Positions 55,488 through 64,000 of a stretch of 64,000 bases of DNA are shown here, one piece after another; within the stretch, counting starts at the first letter, position 1; every line of letters starts with the position of its first letter. The notes beneath the pieces are model-generated. The model was not told the origin of the DNA. It saw only the letters and a list, made by a program, of their open reading frames with translations, and made no database searches. The position numbers and the translations under genes were made by a program. Location of the stretch: assembly GCF_014650875.1 (NCBI RefSeq), contig NZ_BMVU01000025.1:1-64000 (forward strand). The letters are read 5' to 3'. The DNA comes from Streptomyces minutiscleroticus. Its GTDB lineage: Bacteria > Actinomycetota > Actinomycetes > Streptomycetales > Streptomycetaceae.

Positions 55488-56723
55488 TCAGGCATCCTCA
55501 CCGGTACCCGCCGCGGAGGTCGTCGCCACACTCTCGCTGTCGCTCCACCCGGCCACTTCGGCCACGTCCTCCAGAAGGAGGCGGGTGTCCGCGCTGATGC
55601 CGGCCAGGGCGGGCACGGCCGCGTACGCCGGGTCCGCCAGGACGGTGGTCAGCCGCCGGTGCGCCGACATCGCCGCCGCGCAGGCGCGCTCGCGCGCCCG
55701 CGCCCGCTCGTCCGCGTCCCGCTCGTCCTGCGGCTCCCGGGACCGGTCGTCGAGCGCGCACACGTCGCCCGCCCGGCGCAGCAGCGCCGACAGCGTCCTC
55801 GGCACGGGGGCGGGCAGTTCGATGTCGCGCCGGACGGGCTCGCCCAGCGACCGCATGGTCGTGCGGATGTGCTCGGTCATCCGGTCCCAGGTCATGTCCC
55901 AGTCGGCCGACGGCGGCGTCGGCAGCGCCCGGCGCAGGCCGAGTCCCGGGTTGAGCCGGCGGCTCTCGTCCGACCAGCGCCGCGAGGACCGCAGATCGGT
56001 GATCATGTCCGTCAGCCGCTCGGCCCGGTCGTACCAGCCGCGCGCCCGCTCCCGGTCGTACGGCTCGCGCACCTCGTCGGCGACCTCGTGCAGCAGCTCC
56101 GCGCAGGCCGCCGGCAGCCGGGTGCGCAGCCGCCGGACGCTGCGGGTGTAGACCGGCGGCAGCACGAAGGCGTTCACGCAGACGCCGATCACCGCGCCGA
56201 GCAGCGTCTCCAGGAACCGGTGCACGATGTCGAAGCCCGAGTACGAGCCGTAGGCCAGCACGAACAGGGCCGCCGTCGGGGCGTTCAGGCCCTGCGTGCC
56301 GAACCGCGCGTAGTTGCCCAGCAGCATGGTCAGCGGTAGGGCCAGGGCCATCGCCGCCATCGTGCCGTGGGTCAGCATCGCCGCCCCGGCGGCCAGCAGC
56401 GTGCCGATGACGACCACGGCGAACTGCTGGACCGCCGAGAGCAGCGAGCGGTAGACGGTGCTCTGCACCATGAACATCGCCGTCCACGGCGCGAGCAGCG
56501 CCATGGGCGCGTCCCACCAGACGCCGGCCACCGCCCAGGCCAGCAGGGCCGCGCCCGCCGCCTTGAGCGACTGCACCGCCGTCTCGCGCTCGGGACCGGC
56601 GTCCGTGACGGACCGGCGGACCGAGTACCAGATCGCGGCGGGTTCCCGGCGCAGCGTGTACCAGGCGTTGCGGAGCCTTTCCCGCCCCGTGTTCCGTTGC
56701 GCTCGCGTGTCCTCGTTCACCAC
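55488..56723 (-). CDS. FUSC-family membrane protein
   Basis: A 411-residue protein with six N-terminal membrane segments (AAGAALLAWAVAGVWW, APWTAMFMVQSTVYRSLL, FAVVVIGTLLAAGAAML, MALALPLTMLLGNYARF, AALFVLAYGSYSG and TLLGAVIGVCVNAFVLPP) and a long cytosolic helical domain. It matches the fusaric-acid-resistance/aromatic-acid-exporter fold. Start is GTG 56723 or the next codon. It is a distant paralogue of the gene at 24677. Confidence 0.85.
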   Translation of the reverse strand: MVNEDTRAQRNTGRERLRNAWYTLRREPAAIWYSVRRSVTDAGPERETAVQSLKAAGAALLAWAVAGVWWDAPMALLAPWTAMFMVQSTVYRSLLSAVQQFAVVVIGTLLAAGAAMLTHGTMAAMALALPLTMLLGNYARFGTQGLNAPTAALFVLAYGSYSGFDIVHRFLETLLGAVIGVCVNAFVLPPVYTRSVRRLRTRLPAACAELLHEVADEVREPYDRERARGWYDRAERLTDMITDLRSSRRWSDESRRLNPGLGLRRALPTPPSADWDMTWDRMTEHIRTTMRSLGEPVRRDIELPAPVPRTLSALLRRAGDVCALDDRSREPQDERDADERARARERACAAAMSAHRRLTTVLADPAYAAVPALAGISADTRLLLEDVAEVAGWSDSESVATTSAAGTGEDA

Positions 56724-56742
56724 GGGTGCGTCCGGACCGCGG

Positions 56743-57615
56743 TTACGGCAGCGGGGTGCCGCCGGTCGCGTTCACGATCTCCGCGGTGATGAAACTCGCC
56801 TTCTCGGAGGCGAGGAAGACGTACGCGGGCGCCATCTCGGCGGGCTGCGCGGGCCGGCCGAGCGGGGACTGCTTGCCGAACTCGGACGTGTCCGGCATCG
56901 TCGCCGGGATCAGCGGCGTCCACACCGGTCCGGGCGCCACGGCGTTCACGCGCACCCCGTCGGAGGCCACCATCTGCGCGAGGCCCTGTGTGAATGCCTT
57001 GATACCGGCCTTGGTGGTGGCGTAGTCGAGCAGGTGCGGGCTCGGCTGGTACGCCTGCACGGACGTGGTGTTGATGATGGAGCCGCCCGAGGGGATGTGC
57101 GGCAGCGACATCTTGGAGAGCCAGAACATGCCGTACAGGTTGGTCTTGAGGACCCGGTCGAACTGCTCGGTGGTGATGGCCTGGATGCCGTCCGGCTGGG
57201 ACATCTGGTAGGCGGCGTTGTTCACCAGGACGTCGATGCGGCCGAACTCGGAGACGGCCCGCTCGACCAGCGCGCGGCACTGCTCCTCCTCGCGGATGTC
57301 GCAGGCCACGGCGACCGCCTTGCGGCCCGCCTCCTCCACCAGGCGCACCGTCTCCTGCGCGTCCTTCTCCTCCTCCGGCAGGTACGTGAACAGCACGTCG
57401 GCGCCCTCGCGCGCGAACGCCAGCGCCACGGCGCGGCCGATGCCGGAGTCCCCGCCGGTCACGATCGTCTTGCGGTCCGTCAGCTGCCCGGAGCCCACGT
57501 AGGAGTCCTCACCGTGGTCCGGCCGGGGCTCCATGGCGCCGGTCGAGCCCGGGTGCTCCTGCTCCTGCTGCGGAAGGTCGGGCTGCGGGTACTTGGTGGT
57601 GGGGTCCTCGGTCAT
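56743..57615 (-). CDS. Short-chain dehydrogenase (YghA/GsiB-linked type)
   Basis: A 290-residue NAD(P)-dependent oxidoreductase. A 45-residue Pro/Gln/Glu-rich head precedes the Rossmann motif VTGGDSGIGRAVA; the active site is NTTSVQAY then YATTK, and the cofactor loop is APGPVWTPL. It belongs to the group often called general-stress or glucose/ribitol dehydrogenases. AAGGA precedes ATG 57615. It ends 20 bases before the FUSC start. Confidence 0.88.
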   Translation of the reverse strand: MTEDPTTKYPQPDLPQQEQEHPGSTGAMEPRPDHGEDSYVGSGQLTDRKTIVTGGDSGIGRAVALAFAREGADVLFTYLPEEEKDAQETVRLVEEAGRKAVAVACDIREEEQCRALVERAVSEFGRIDVLVNNAAYQMSQPDGIQAITTEQFDRVLKTNLYGMFWLSKMSLPHIPSGGSIINTTSVQAYQPSPHLLDYATTKAGIKAFTQGLAQMVASDGVRVNAVAPGPVWTPLIPATMPDTSEFGKQSPLGRPAQPAEMAPAYVFLASEKASFITAEIVNATGGTPLP

Positions 57616-57664
57616 GGTGTCCTTCCTCGTTCCTTCTTCTTCGGCCGGCGGTCGTGGGGGAACC

Positions 57665-58699
57665 TCAGCCGGTGGTCGTGGGGGGCTCGGCGAGCGGGAC
57701 GCGCAGCGCGCTGCGCCCCTGCCGCCAGGCCCGGAGCAGATGGGCGCCCAGACGGTCCTCCAGGTGGCCGGTGGCGTGCACCCCGAAGGCGATGTCGGCC
57801 TCCAGGTGCGGTTCGTCGGCGAGCAGGCCGCCGACCACGTCACGGCGTACGACCTGCTCGTGGACGGCGTCGGCCTCGACGTGCTCGTCGTAGAAGCGCT
57901 GGGCGGCGGGGCCCGCGCCGGCCCTGCGCAGCGCCTCGGCCAGCCGGCGCGAACCCGGCGAGGAGGTCACCTCGACGGAGGCGAAGTGGCCGACGAGCGC
58001 GCCGCGCAGGGCGCGGTGCAGGCCGAACAGGGACATGAGGTTGACGGTGGCGAGCGCCTCGGCGGGCGCCGCCTCCAGGTAGTGCCCGTACGTCGTGTCC
58101 AGGCCCAGGTCCGTCATCAGGTCGGCGAAGAGCTGGGCGTGGATCTCCTCCGGGCGCCCGCCGCCGAACTCGTCGAACTCGATGGCCACCATCGCCGCCT
58201 TGGCGCGCCCGCGCAGCCGCGGGATGACCCAGGCGTGCGGGTCGGCCTCCTTCAGGTGGTACAGCGAGCGCAGGGCCGCGTACTCGCGCAGCTGCCACAG
58301 CTCGCCGTCGCGCTTGAGGTGGTGGCTGACGCTGTTCTCGTCGTGTCCGACGGGCTCCACGAGCAGCCCGGCCAGCGCCCCCTCGGCGTCGCCGTCGTGC
58401 GGCACGTCGGCGCGCAGCGCGTCGAGGAAGCGCCGCTCCAGCGTGCGGCGGGCGCCGAGCAGCGCCGGGTCCCACTCCCGGTCGTCGGGCACGCCGTCGA
58501 AGCCCTGGTAGTGCAGCTCGTACAGGAGGTAGAGGGCGAGCTGGAGGTCGTCGCCGTAGGGGTCGCCGACCGTCGCGGGCCAGGGGCCGAGGTCGCCGCC
58601 GCGCAGGGCGCGCACCACGGCCCCGGACAGCTCGCCCCGGGGCTCCGGCAGCAGCGGGCGGGCCGTGGCCGCGGCCCGCGGGTCCATCGTCGTCGTCAT
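57665..58699 (-). CDS. Iron-containing redox enzyme, haem-oxygenase-like di-iron oxidase fold
   Basis: A 344-residue helical protein of the PF14518 'iron-containing redox enzyme' family. Likely metal ligands are in REYAALRSLYHLKEADPH (Glu139, His148), IEFDEFGGG (174-181) with His187, and EHVEADAVH near 276-284. Relatives with this fold (UndA, BesC, SznF) carry out O2-dependent C-C, C-N or N-oxidation chemistry. ATG 58699 overlaps the CDGSH gene by ATGA. Substrate unknown. Confidence 0.85.
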   Translation of the reverse strand: MTTTMDPRAAATARPLLPEPRGELSGAVVRALRGGDLGPWPATVGDPYGDDLQLALYLLYELHYQGFDGVPDDREWDPALLGARRTLERRFLDALRADVPHDGDAEGALAGLLVEPVGHDENSVSHHLKRDGELWQLREYAALRSLYHLKEADPHAWVIPRLRGRAKAAMVAIEFDEFGGGRPEEIHAQLFADLMTDLGLDTTYGHYLEAAPAEALATVNLMSLFGLHRALRGALVGHFASVEVTSSPGSRRLAEALRRAGAGPAAQRFYDEHVEADAVHEQVVRRDVVGGLLADEPHLEADIAFGVHATGHLEDRLGAHLLRAWRQGRSALRVPLAEPPTTTG

Positions 58700-58911
58700 G
58701 AGGTCTCCTCCCCCTTCTTCACACGGCGGCGGTGGCTGGTGTCGCACCACGGGTAGGTCCGGCTGCGCCGGCAGGTGCAGATGGCGGCGGCGAAGCGCCG
58801 CGAGGTGGTGACGGTGCCGTCGTCGCCGACCACCTCGACGGGCCCCTCCACGAGGACCGGGCCGCCGGGCTCCACCGTGACGCGGCGGGGGCGCTCAGGG
58901 TCGTTCGGCAC
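58696..58911 (-). CDS. CDGSH iron-sulfur protein
   Basis: A 71-residue mitoNEET-like protein. The cluster motif is CTC, eight residues, then CDTSH, i.e. the three-Cys, one-His ligand set of a redox-active, labile 2Fe-2S cluster. GTG 58911 lies inside the 3' end of the methyltransferase gene (17-base overlap), and its stop overlaps the di-iron enzyme gene by four bases. It could supply electrons or iron to that enzyme. Confidence 0.9.
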   Translation of the reverse strand: MPNDPERPRRVTVEPGGPVLVEGPVEVVGDDGTVTTSRRFAAAICTCRRSRTYPWCDTSHRRRVKKGEETS

Positions 58912-59578
58912 GGACGACCACCAGTTCCTCTCGGGTCTCGTCGTGGCTGCTCAGGCCCTCCTCGCACAGCCACTGGTGCCGGGAGCGCAGCACCGGGCCG
59001 TAGGGCACGAGGGCGCGGTCGGCGACCTCCGCGGTCAGTCCGGCGTCCGCGAGCCGCTTCAGCGTCGCCTCGGTGCCGCACAGGGCGGAGTGGACGAGCA
59101 GCAGCGTCCCGCCCGGACGCAGCACGGAGGGCGCCGTGTCGCAGATGCGGTCCAGGAGCGCCCGCCCGTCCAGGCCCGCGTCCCAGGCCCGGGCCGCGCC
59201 CCGGCGCGGCAGCCGCGGGTCGGGGCAGGGCACGTACGGCGGGTTGCTGACGACCAGGTCGTACGAGCGCCCCCGCACGGCCGAGGTCAGGTCGCCGCGG
59301 CGGACGGTGACGCGCTGGCCGGCGAGTCTCGCGTTGAGGCGGGCGGTCAGCACGGCCCGCCGGGAGATGTCGACGGCCGTCACGCTGGCGCCCAGGCGGG
59401 CCGCCTGCACGGCGAGCGCGCCGCTGCCCGTCCCCAGGTCCAGGACCTCCGTCTCCGGGCCGATGTTCTCCCGGCACAGCGCCCGGGTCAGCAGGTTCGT
59501 GTCGTACTGCGGGGCGTAGACGCCCGGCAACGTCACCAGAGGAGCGGACGGACCCGGCCTCAGGGCTTCCGCGGTCAT
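58895..59578 (-). CDS. HemK2/MTQ2-like N5-glutamine or small-molecule methyltransferase
   Basis: A 227-residue SAM-dependent methyltransferase. The SAM site is VLDLGTGSGALAV (45-57) with AVDISRRA, and the catalytic NPPY is at 112-115, the mark of enzymes methylating a Gln, Asn or adenine amide/amine nitrogen. It is not prmC of a prfA operon. GGAGG precedes ATG 59578. First gene of an overlapping operon with CDGSH and di-iron proteins. Confidence 0.88.
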   Translation of the reverse strand: MTAEALRPGPSAPLVTLPGVYAPQYDTNLLTRALCRENIGPETEVLDLGTGSGALAVQAARLGASVTAVDISRRAVLTARLNARLAGQRVTVRRGDLTSAVRGRSYDLVVSNPPYVPCPDPRLPRRGAARAWDAGLDGRALLDRICDTAPSVLRPGGTLLLVHSALCGTEATLKRLADAGLTAEVADRALVPYGPVLRSRHQWLCEEGLSSHDETREELVVVRAERP

Positions 59579-59624
59579 GGATACCTCCGATCGGCGCGCC
59601 CCAGCGGGGACCGCCCTCTTCACC

Positions 59625-59681
59625 CTCCGCCCGTCCGGGGTCCGCCACCACTCGTGGATGGCGGACCCCGGACGGGCGGAG
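59625..59681 (-). terminator. Very long hairpin between decarboxylase and methyltransferase operon
   Basis: A perfect 23-bp stem (59625-59647 with 59659-59681), with three further pairs towards a CTCG loop. It lies 160-220 bases past the decarboxylase stop and 47 bases before the methyltransferase start, so it should insulate the two operons. Confidence 0.75.
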
Positions 59682-59844
59682 AGGCGCCAGTCGCTGTCGT
59701 GACCCTGGGTGCCCCGGTGTCCGCGGTCCACACCTGACCTCGTACGACGCCGCATATGCCGATCCGGCGGCGGGCCGCGGCACCGCCCGTCCCGGATCCG
59801 CCCCGGGGCCGTCCCGGCGGACCGCGGCGCCGTGTGCGCGGAGG

Positions 59845-61323
59845 TCAGCTCCCGGGTCCGGCGCTGACGCGGACGGTGCGCACCTCCGGGTCCGTGGCGT
59901 CGGGGATGTTCATGCCCGCCTCGGCGCCCGTGCGCAGATAGCGCAGGACCCGTTCGTTGAGGCGCTCGCCGGGCAGCACCGCGGGGATGCCCGGCGGATA
60001 CGGCGTGATCATCTCGGCGGCGATGCGTCCCACCGCCTCGGCGACCGGCACGTCCTCCACCGGCCCGAAGAAGGCGTCGCGCGGGAGGTCCACCTGGGCC
60101 AGCCGCAGCTCGGCGGGGGGCGGGACGTCCACCCGCGGCGCGGGCCGCAGCTCCGGGGCCACTCGGACCAGTTCCCGCAACGCCCTCAGGAGCGCGTCGG
60201 CCGTCTCCCGGTCGTCGGCGTGGGTGAACTGGGCGCCGATCCGGCGGTGGTCGGACAGGTGCAGGTCGATGCGGTGGTGCTCGCGCAGCCAGTCCGCGGC
60301 CCGGTAGCCGGTGGTGCCCAGTGCGGTGATGTCGATGACGATGGGCAGCGGGTCCATGTCGTCGGCGAGGCCGGGGCCGCAGAAGTCGTCGCGGCCGTGC
60401 ACGTGCAGCCCGTCGATCTTCTCGATCTCCGCCCGCACCTCGTCGGCCAGGTCGAGGGCGTGCTGCATCAGGTCGCGGCCGTGCTCCACCATCTGGCGGC
60501 GCCAGCCGTCCAGGCCCGCGTAGATCAGGACGGACGGGCTGGTGGTGTCGAAGAGGTCCGCGCGGGTCTGCAGCAGGTGCGGGTCGATCAGGTCGCCCTG
60601 CAGGTGGTACACCGACCCCTGCTCCAGGCCGCTGCCCATCTTGTGGATGCTGGTGACGCAGAGGTCGGCGCCCGCGTCCATCGCCCAGGAGGGCAGGTCC
60701 GGGTGGAACGGCAGGTGCGCGCCCCACGCCTCGTCCACGATCAGGGGCACCCCGCGGCGGTGGCAGACCTCCGCGATGCGGCGCAGGTCGGCGCAGGTGC
60801 CGTACGGGGTGGGCGTGGTGACGAGGGCGCCCTTCGCGTCGGGGTGCGCCTCGAAGGCCCTCTCGAAGTCCTCGGCCGACGGCGGGTGCGCCAGGTGCCG
60901 CTCGGCGTCCCAGCGGGGATCGACCCAGACCGGGTGGATCCCGGACAGCACCAGGCCCGAGACGACCGACTTGTGCGCGTCCCGTCCGACGATCAGCTGC
61001 TGGTGCGGTCCGGCCACGGACAGCATGGCCGCCTTGACCGACAGCGAGCTGCCGCAGGTGGAGAAGAACGTGTGGTCGGCGTGGACGGCGTCGGCCATCA
61101 GACGCTCGGCCCGCTCCAGCACCTCGTGCCGGGTCCGGCGGTCGTCGAGGCCCCCGGAGGCCAGGACGTCCCCCAGGAAGACGGCGTCCCCCAGGACCTC
61201 GCGCACCCGGGGGTCGGCGCCGCGGGCCTGCTTGTGACCGGGCGGGGTGAAGGGCAGGCGGCCCTTGCGGTGGTAGTCGGCGAGTGCTTCCAGTACGGGT
61301 GCTCGAGAGTGATCGGTCGGCAT
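59845..61323 (-). CDS. PLP-dependent Orn/Lys/Arg decarboxylase-family protein
   Basis: A 492-residue fold-type I PLP enzyme. The N-terminal GRLPFTPPGHKQARG is diagnostic of the Orn/Lys/Arg decarboxylase family; cofactor segments are FFSTCGSSLSVKAAML and LIVDEAWGAHLPFHP, and the Schiff-base Lys is in SIHKMGSGLEQGS. The C-terminal domain ends with ITPYPPGIPAVLPGE. It lacks the N-terminal wing domain of enteric enzymes. It would decarboxylate lysine, ornithine or arginine. ATG 61323 is used; no good ribosome site is seen. Confidence 0.88.
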   Translation of the reverse strand: MPTDHSRAPVLEALADYHRKGRLPFTPPGHKQARGADPRVREVLGDAVFLGDVLASGGLDDRRTRHEVLERAERLMADAVHADHTFFSTCGSSLSVKAAMLSVAGPHQQLIVGRDAHKSVVSGLVLSGIHPVWVDPRWDAERHLAHPPSAEDFERAFEAHPDAKGALVTTPTPYGTCADLRRIAEVCHRRGVPLIVDEAWGAHLPFHPDLPSWAMDAGADLCVTSIHKMGSGLEQGSVYHLQGDLIDPHLLQTRADLFDTTSPSVLIYAGLDGWRRQMVEHGRDLMQHALDLADEVRAEIEKIDGLHVHGRDDFCGPGLADDMDPLPIVIDITALGTTGYRAADWLREHHRIDLHLSDHRRIGAQFTHADDRETADALLRALRELVRVAPELRPAPRVDVPPPAELRLAQVDLPRDAFFGPVEDVPVAEAVGRIAAEMITPYPPGIPAVLPGERLNERVLRYLRTGAEAGMNIPDATDPEVRTVRVSAGPGS

Positions 61324-61576
61324 GGCGGGCGGGTTCCCGGGAGAGGGCGGGCCCAATCCGGCGGTCCGCCGTACGGGGCGTCCGCGCGGCCAGGACGCCC
61401 GCCGTAGGCGTGCGGGCGCGGGCCGCGGGGGAGGGGAGGCGCCCCCGTACGGCCGGGACGGGCGCGCGTACGGCCGGGGGACGGGGAGCGGCGGCCGTAC
61501 GCGCGCTCCGGGCGCCCGCCGGGGCGGGCGCCCGTCTGGCGGGTGCCCGTCGGAACGGCCGTCGGGCCGGTGCCCG

Positions 61577-63037
61577 TCAGAACGGGTAGTGCGCGTGCTG
61601 CGTCGCCAGCGTCACCCAGCGCGTGTTGCTGAACGCCTCGATGCCCCAGCGCCCGCCGAACCGGCCGTAGCCGCTGGCCTTGAACCCGCCGAAGGGCGCG
61701 GTGGGCTCGTCGGCGACCGACTGGTCGTTGACGTGCACGATGCCGGTGGAGATCCGGCGCGCGACCTTCAGGCCGTGGGTGCCGTTCTCCGTGATGATCC
61801 CGCAGGTCAGACCGTGCTCGGTGGCGTTGGCCAGGGCGATGGCCTCCTCGTCGGTGGCGAAGGCGGAGACCACGGCCAGCGGGCCGAACGCCTCGCCGTG
61901 GTACAGCTCGGCCTCCTCGGGCAGGTCCGTGAGCACGGTCGCCGGGTGCAGGGCGCCCTCGGGCTCCGTCCCGCCGGTCAGCACGGTGGCGCCCTTGTCC
62001 ACCGCGTCCCGGACGAGGGCCGCGACGCGGCGGGCGGAGTCGGCGGTGATCAGCGGGCCGACGACCGTCGACGGGTCGGTCGGGTCGCCGGCGGCCAGCG
62101 AGGCGGTCCTGGCGACGAACTTGGCCGTGAACTCCTCGGCGAGGCTCTCGTGGACCAGCACGCGGTCGGCCGACATGCAGATCTGGCCGGAGTTCATGAA
62201 GACGGAGAAGACGGCCGCGTCGACGGCGTAGTCCACGTCGGCGTCGTCCAGCACGATCACCGAGTTCTTGCCGCCGAGTTCGAGGACGGCGGGCTTGAGG
62301 TGGCGGGCCGCGTGGACGCCGATGACCCGGCCGACGCCCGTGGAGCCGGTGAAGTTGACCGCGCGCACGCGCGCGTCGGCGACCAGCGCCTCGGCGACCT
62401 CGGCGGCGTCCTCGCGGGCGTTGGTGACGACGTTGAGCACGCCGTCGGGCAGGCCCGCCTCGCGCAGCACGTCCGCGATGAACAGGCCGCAGGCGACCGG
62501 CGCGTCCTCGCTGGGCTTCATCACCACGGTGTTGCCCGCGGCGAGCGGCGCGGCGACGGACCGCACGCCGAGGATGACCGGCGCGTTCCACGGCGAGAAG
62601 GCGGCCACGACACCGACCGGTTCGCGCACGGCGAGCCCGAGCGCGCCCTCCTCCTGGGCGCTCAGCACCTCGCCGCGCGGGGCGGTCACCGCGGCGGCGG
62701 CCTCGCGCAGGATGTCCGCGGCGAGCCCGGCGTTGAACATCGCCCACGGCCGGACGGCGCCCACCTCGCTCGCCATCGTCTCCACGACCTGCTCGGTGCG
62801 CTCCTGGAGCAGGTCGGCGGCGTCGAGGAAGATCCGGCGCCGGGCGGCGGGGCCGAGCGCGGCCCAGGCGGGGAAGGCGGCCTGCGCGGCGTCGACGGCC
62901 CGGGTGACGTCCTCGACGCCGGCCGCCGCGACCGTGGCGTACACCTCGGAGGTGTGGGGGTTCACGTCCTCGGTGGTACGGCCGGAGGCCGCGGGTACGT
63001 CCTTGCCGCCGATGAGCAGGTCACGATGGAGGGTCAT
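61577..63037 (-). CDS. NAD(P)-dependent aldehyde dehydrogenase
   Basis: A 486-residue class I aldehyde dehydrogenase. Motifs are AFSPWNAPV, MKPSEDAP, VNFTGSTGVGR, LELGGKNS with the general-base Glu, and NSGQICMS with the catalytic Cys. The pattern is close to vanillin/salicylaldehyde dehydrogenases. ATG 63037 has GGAAG upstream; the frame is open to 63118. An inverted repeat at 63104-63128 overlaps the likely promoter. Confidence 0.9.
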   Translation of the reverse strand: MTLHRDLLIGGKDVPAASGRTTEDVNPHTSEVYATVAAAGVEDVTRAVDAAQAAFPAWAALGPAARRRIFLDAADLLQERTEQVVETMASEVGAVRPWAMFNAGLAADILREAAAAVTAPRGEVLSAQEEGALGLAVREPVGVVAAFSPWNAPVILGVRSVAAPLAAGNTVVMKPSEDAPVACGLFIADVLREAGLPDGVLNVVTNAREDAAEVAEALVADARVRAVNFTGSTGVGRVIGVHAARHLKPAVLELGGKNSVIVLDDADVDYAVDAAVFSVFMNSGQICMSADRVLVHESLAEEFTAKFVARTASLAAGDPTDPSTVVGPLITADSARRVAALVRDAVDKGATVLTGGTEPEGALHPATVLTDLPEEAELYHGEAFGPLAVVSAFATDEEAIALANATEHGLTCGIITENGTHGLKVARRISTGIVHVNDQSVADEPTAPFGGFKASGYGRFGGRWGIEAFSNTRWVTLATQHAHYPF

Positions 63038-63540
63038 GCGCGGGTCTTCCCGTTCGTGCGCGGCGAGACGGCCGGGCCCGTCCCGAGCCGCGTGTTCGCC
63101 TGGTGAACAATTCTCCATTGAATGTTCAAAGGAGTCTGCAACGCGGGCCTTCCCACGTCAATGGTCCGGCGCCCCCTCCGCCACCGGTACGGCACGCGCA
63201 CCCTCACCGGTGCGGTCGTCCACCGGTGCCGGCGCGGACGGCACCGGCGGGAGCCGCGCGTTCAGGACAGCGGCGGCGAAGGGATCGCGCCACGCGGGGC
63301 GCCGCCGGGGCGGCGGCGCCGGCCCCGGACCGGAGGGCGGTGGACGCCTCCGGCCCGCCGGACCCCGCGGCCGGACCCCCTGCGGCACCGGCCGGAAGGC
63401 ACCGCCCCGTATCCCCGGAATCCGGCCGGACCGGATGTCCGGCACATCTGGCCGAACTTCGGGTGGTTCCGTGCATGACCCAGGCATCTAATGAAGATCG
63501 GTACGAGGGACTTCCCGCTCGCGAGGTCAGTGAGGTCAGC
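63038..63540. other. Divergent control region, no gene seen
   Basis: About 500 bases between the aldehyde dehydrogenase and P450 genes. Frames are Arg/Gly-rich without ribosome sites. Near the ALDH side lies an A+T-rich inverted repeat; near the P450 side GTGAGGTCA/GAGGTCA is repeated just before the start codon. Confidence 0.5.
63104..63128. promoter_or_regulatory. Inverted repeat upstream of aldehyde dehydrogenase gene
   Basis: TGAACA (63104-63109) and TGTTCA (63123-63128) are inverted arms, extended by ATTC and GAA inside. It is 67 bases before the ALDH start and may bind a repressor sensing an aldehyde or acid. Confidence 0.5.
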
Positions 63541-64000
63541 CATGACGGAATCCGTCGCCTTCCCGCAGGACCGTACCTGCCCCTACCACCCGCCCACCGC
63601 CTACCGGCCGTTGCGCGAGGCCAGGCCGTTGTCCCGGGTCACCCTCTTCGACGGCCGCGACGTCTGGGTCGTCACCGGTCTCGCCGCCGCCCGCGCCCTC
63701 CTCGGCGACCCGCGGCTGTCGTCCGACCGCGAACGGGCCGGCTTCCCCATGCTCAGCCCCCGCTTCGCCGCGGTCCGCGACCGCCGCACGGCGCTCCTGG
63801 GCGTCGACGACCCCGCGCACCACGTCCAGCGGCGCATGCTCGTGCCGAGCTTCACCCTCAAGCGGACGGCCGCCCTGCGCCCCCGCATCCAGGAGACCGT
63901 CGACCGGCTGCTGGACGCCATGGTCGAACAGGGGCCGCCGGCCGAGCTGGTGGGCGCGTTCGCGCTGCCGGTGCCGTCCATGGTGATCTGCGCGCTGCTC
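63541..64000 (+). CDS. Cytochrome P450, CYP105-like (3' end beyond window)
   Basis: The first 153 residues of a P450. It opens TESVAFPQDRTCPYHPP, then VTGLAAARALLGDPRLSSDR and LLGVDDPAHHVQRRMLVPSFTLKR, where DDPxHxxxRR is the C-helix haem-propionate motif; this order is typical of CYP105 xenobiotic and antibiotic hydroxylases. The I-helix, ExxR and haem Cys lie outside the window. ATG 63541 follows GAGGTCAGCC. Confidence 0.88.

Noticed and set aside
63130..63478. Plus-strand frame after the ALDH inverted repeat
   Set aside because: Despite GGAG nearby it is Arg-rich, not conserved-looking, and matches shadow frames on the other strand.

Overview
The window is about 73 % G+C with strongly G/C-biased third codon positions, GTG/TTG starts and dense ATGA/GTGA gene overlaps. 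Conservon genes, an AA10 polysaccharide monooxygenase, a CYP105-like P450, a terpene cyclase and a DmdR/IdeR-type iron box all point to a Streptomyces (or very close actinomycete) chromosome. No rRNA, tRNA, CRISPR array or transposase was recognised. The region looks like chromosomal 'adaptive' sequence rich in carbon catabolism and regulation.

Layout. 1-5 kb: peptide deformylase (runs off the left edge), a PepSY membrane protein, small TPR and DUF2795 proteins, a metallo-beta-lactamase-fold hydrolase and a secreted AA10 LPMO. 5.2-8.2 kb: the L-lactate oxidation operon lutA-lutB-lutC, with an overlooked 23-codon ORF coupled between lutA and lutB. 8.3-19.9 kb: an L-rhamnose locus made of rhaB, a fused aldolase/dehydrogenase, rhaI, a ribose-type ABC importer, mutarotase and a LacI-family regulator; TGAAA-NN-TTTCA-type palindromes lie on both divergent promoters. 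20-26.5 kb: an S33-type hydrolase, a Cys-rich pentapeptide-repeat protein, an iron-boxed DUF2470 protein, a lactonase-type propeller, an aromatic-acid-exporter-like membrane protein and an FBP zinc-finger protein.

26.7-38.2 kb: a beta-glucoside system (GH1 beta-glucosidase, MalFG-type permeases, lipoprotein, divergent ROK regulator) and, 5 kb on, a GH16 beta-1,3-glucanase with a ricin-type lectin domain. A 15/19-identical sequence lies at the same distance upstream of the lipoprotein and the GH16 gene, so the two probably form one laminarin regulon. Between them are an SDR, a HAD phosphatase, a PHP-domain protein and a highly structured gene-free segment that may encode an RNA. 38-42 kb: VanZ, small membrane proteins, DUF4230, a solitary second EF-Tu gene and a STAS anti-anti-sigma protein. 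43.1-44.1 kb: DUF1304 and TetR genes broken by three apparent one-base deletions.

44.5-50.3 kb: a conservon (cvnA-D) ending in a P450 whose K-helix lacks the ExxR arginine (CYP157-like), convergent with a class I terpene cyclase. 50.7-58.7 kb: VOC protein, peroxiredoxin, DUF4235, xi-class GST-like reductase, cation diffusion facilitator, Ddn-like F420 enzyme, FUSC protein and SDR. 57.7-59.6 kb: the most unusual module, an overlapping operon of a HemK-like methyltransferase, a CDGSH iron-sulfur protein and a haem-oxygenase-like di-iron enzyme. 59.8-64 kb: a PLP-dependent Orn/Lys/Arg decarboxylase-family protein, an aldehyde dehydrogenase and the start of a CYP105-like P450 that runs off the right edge.
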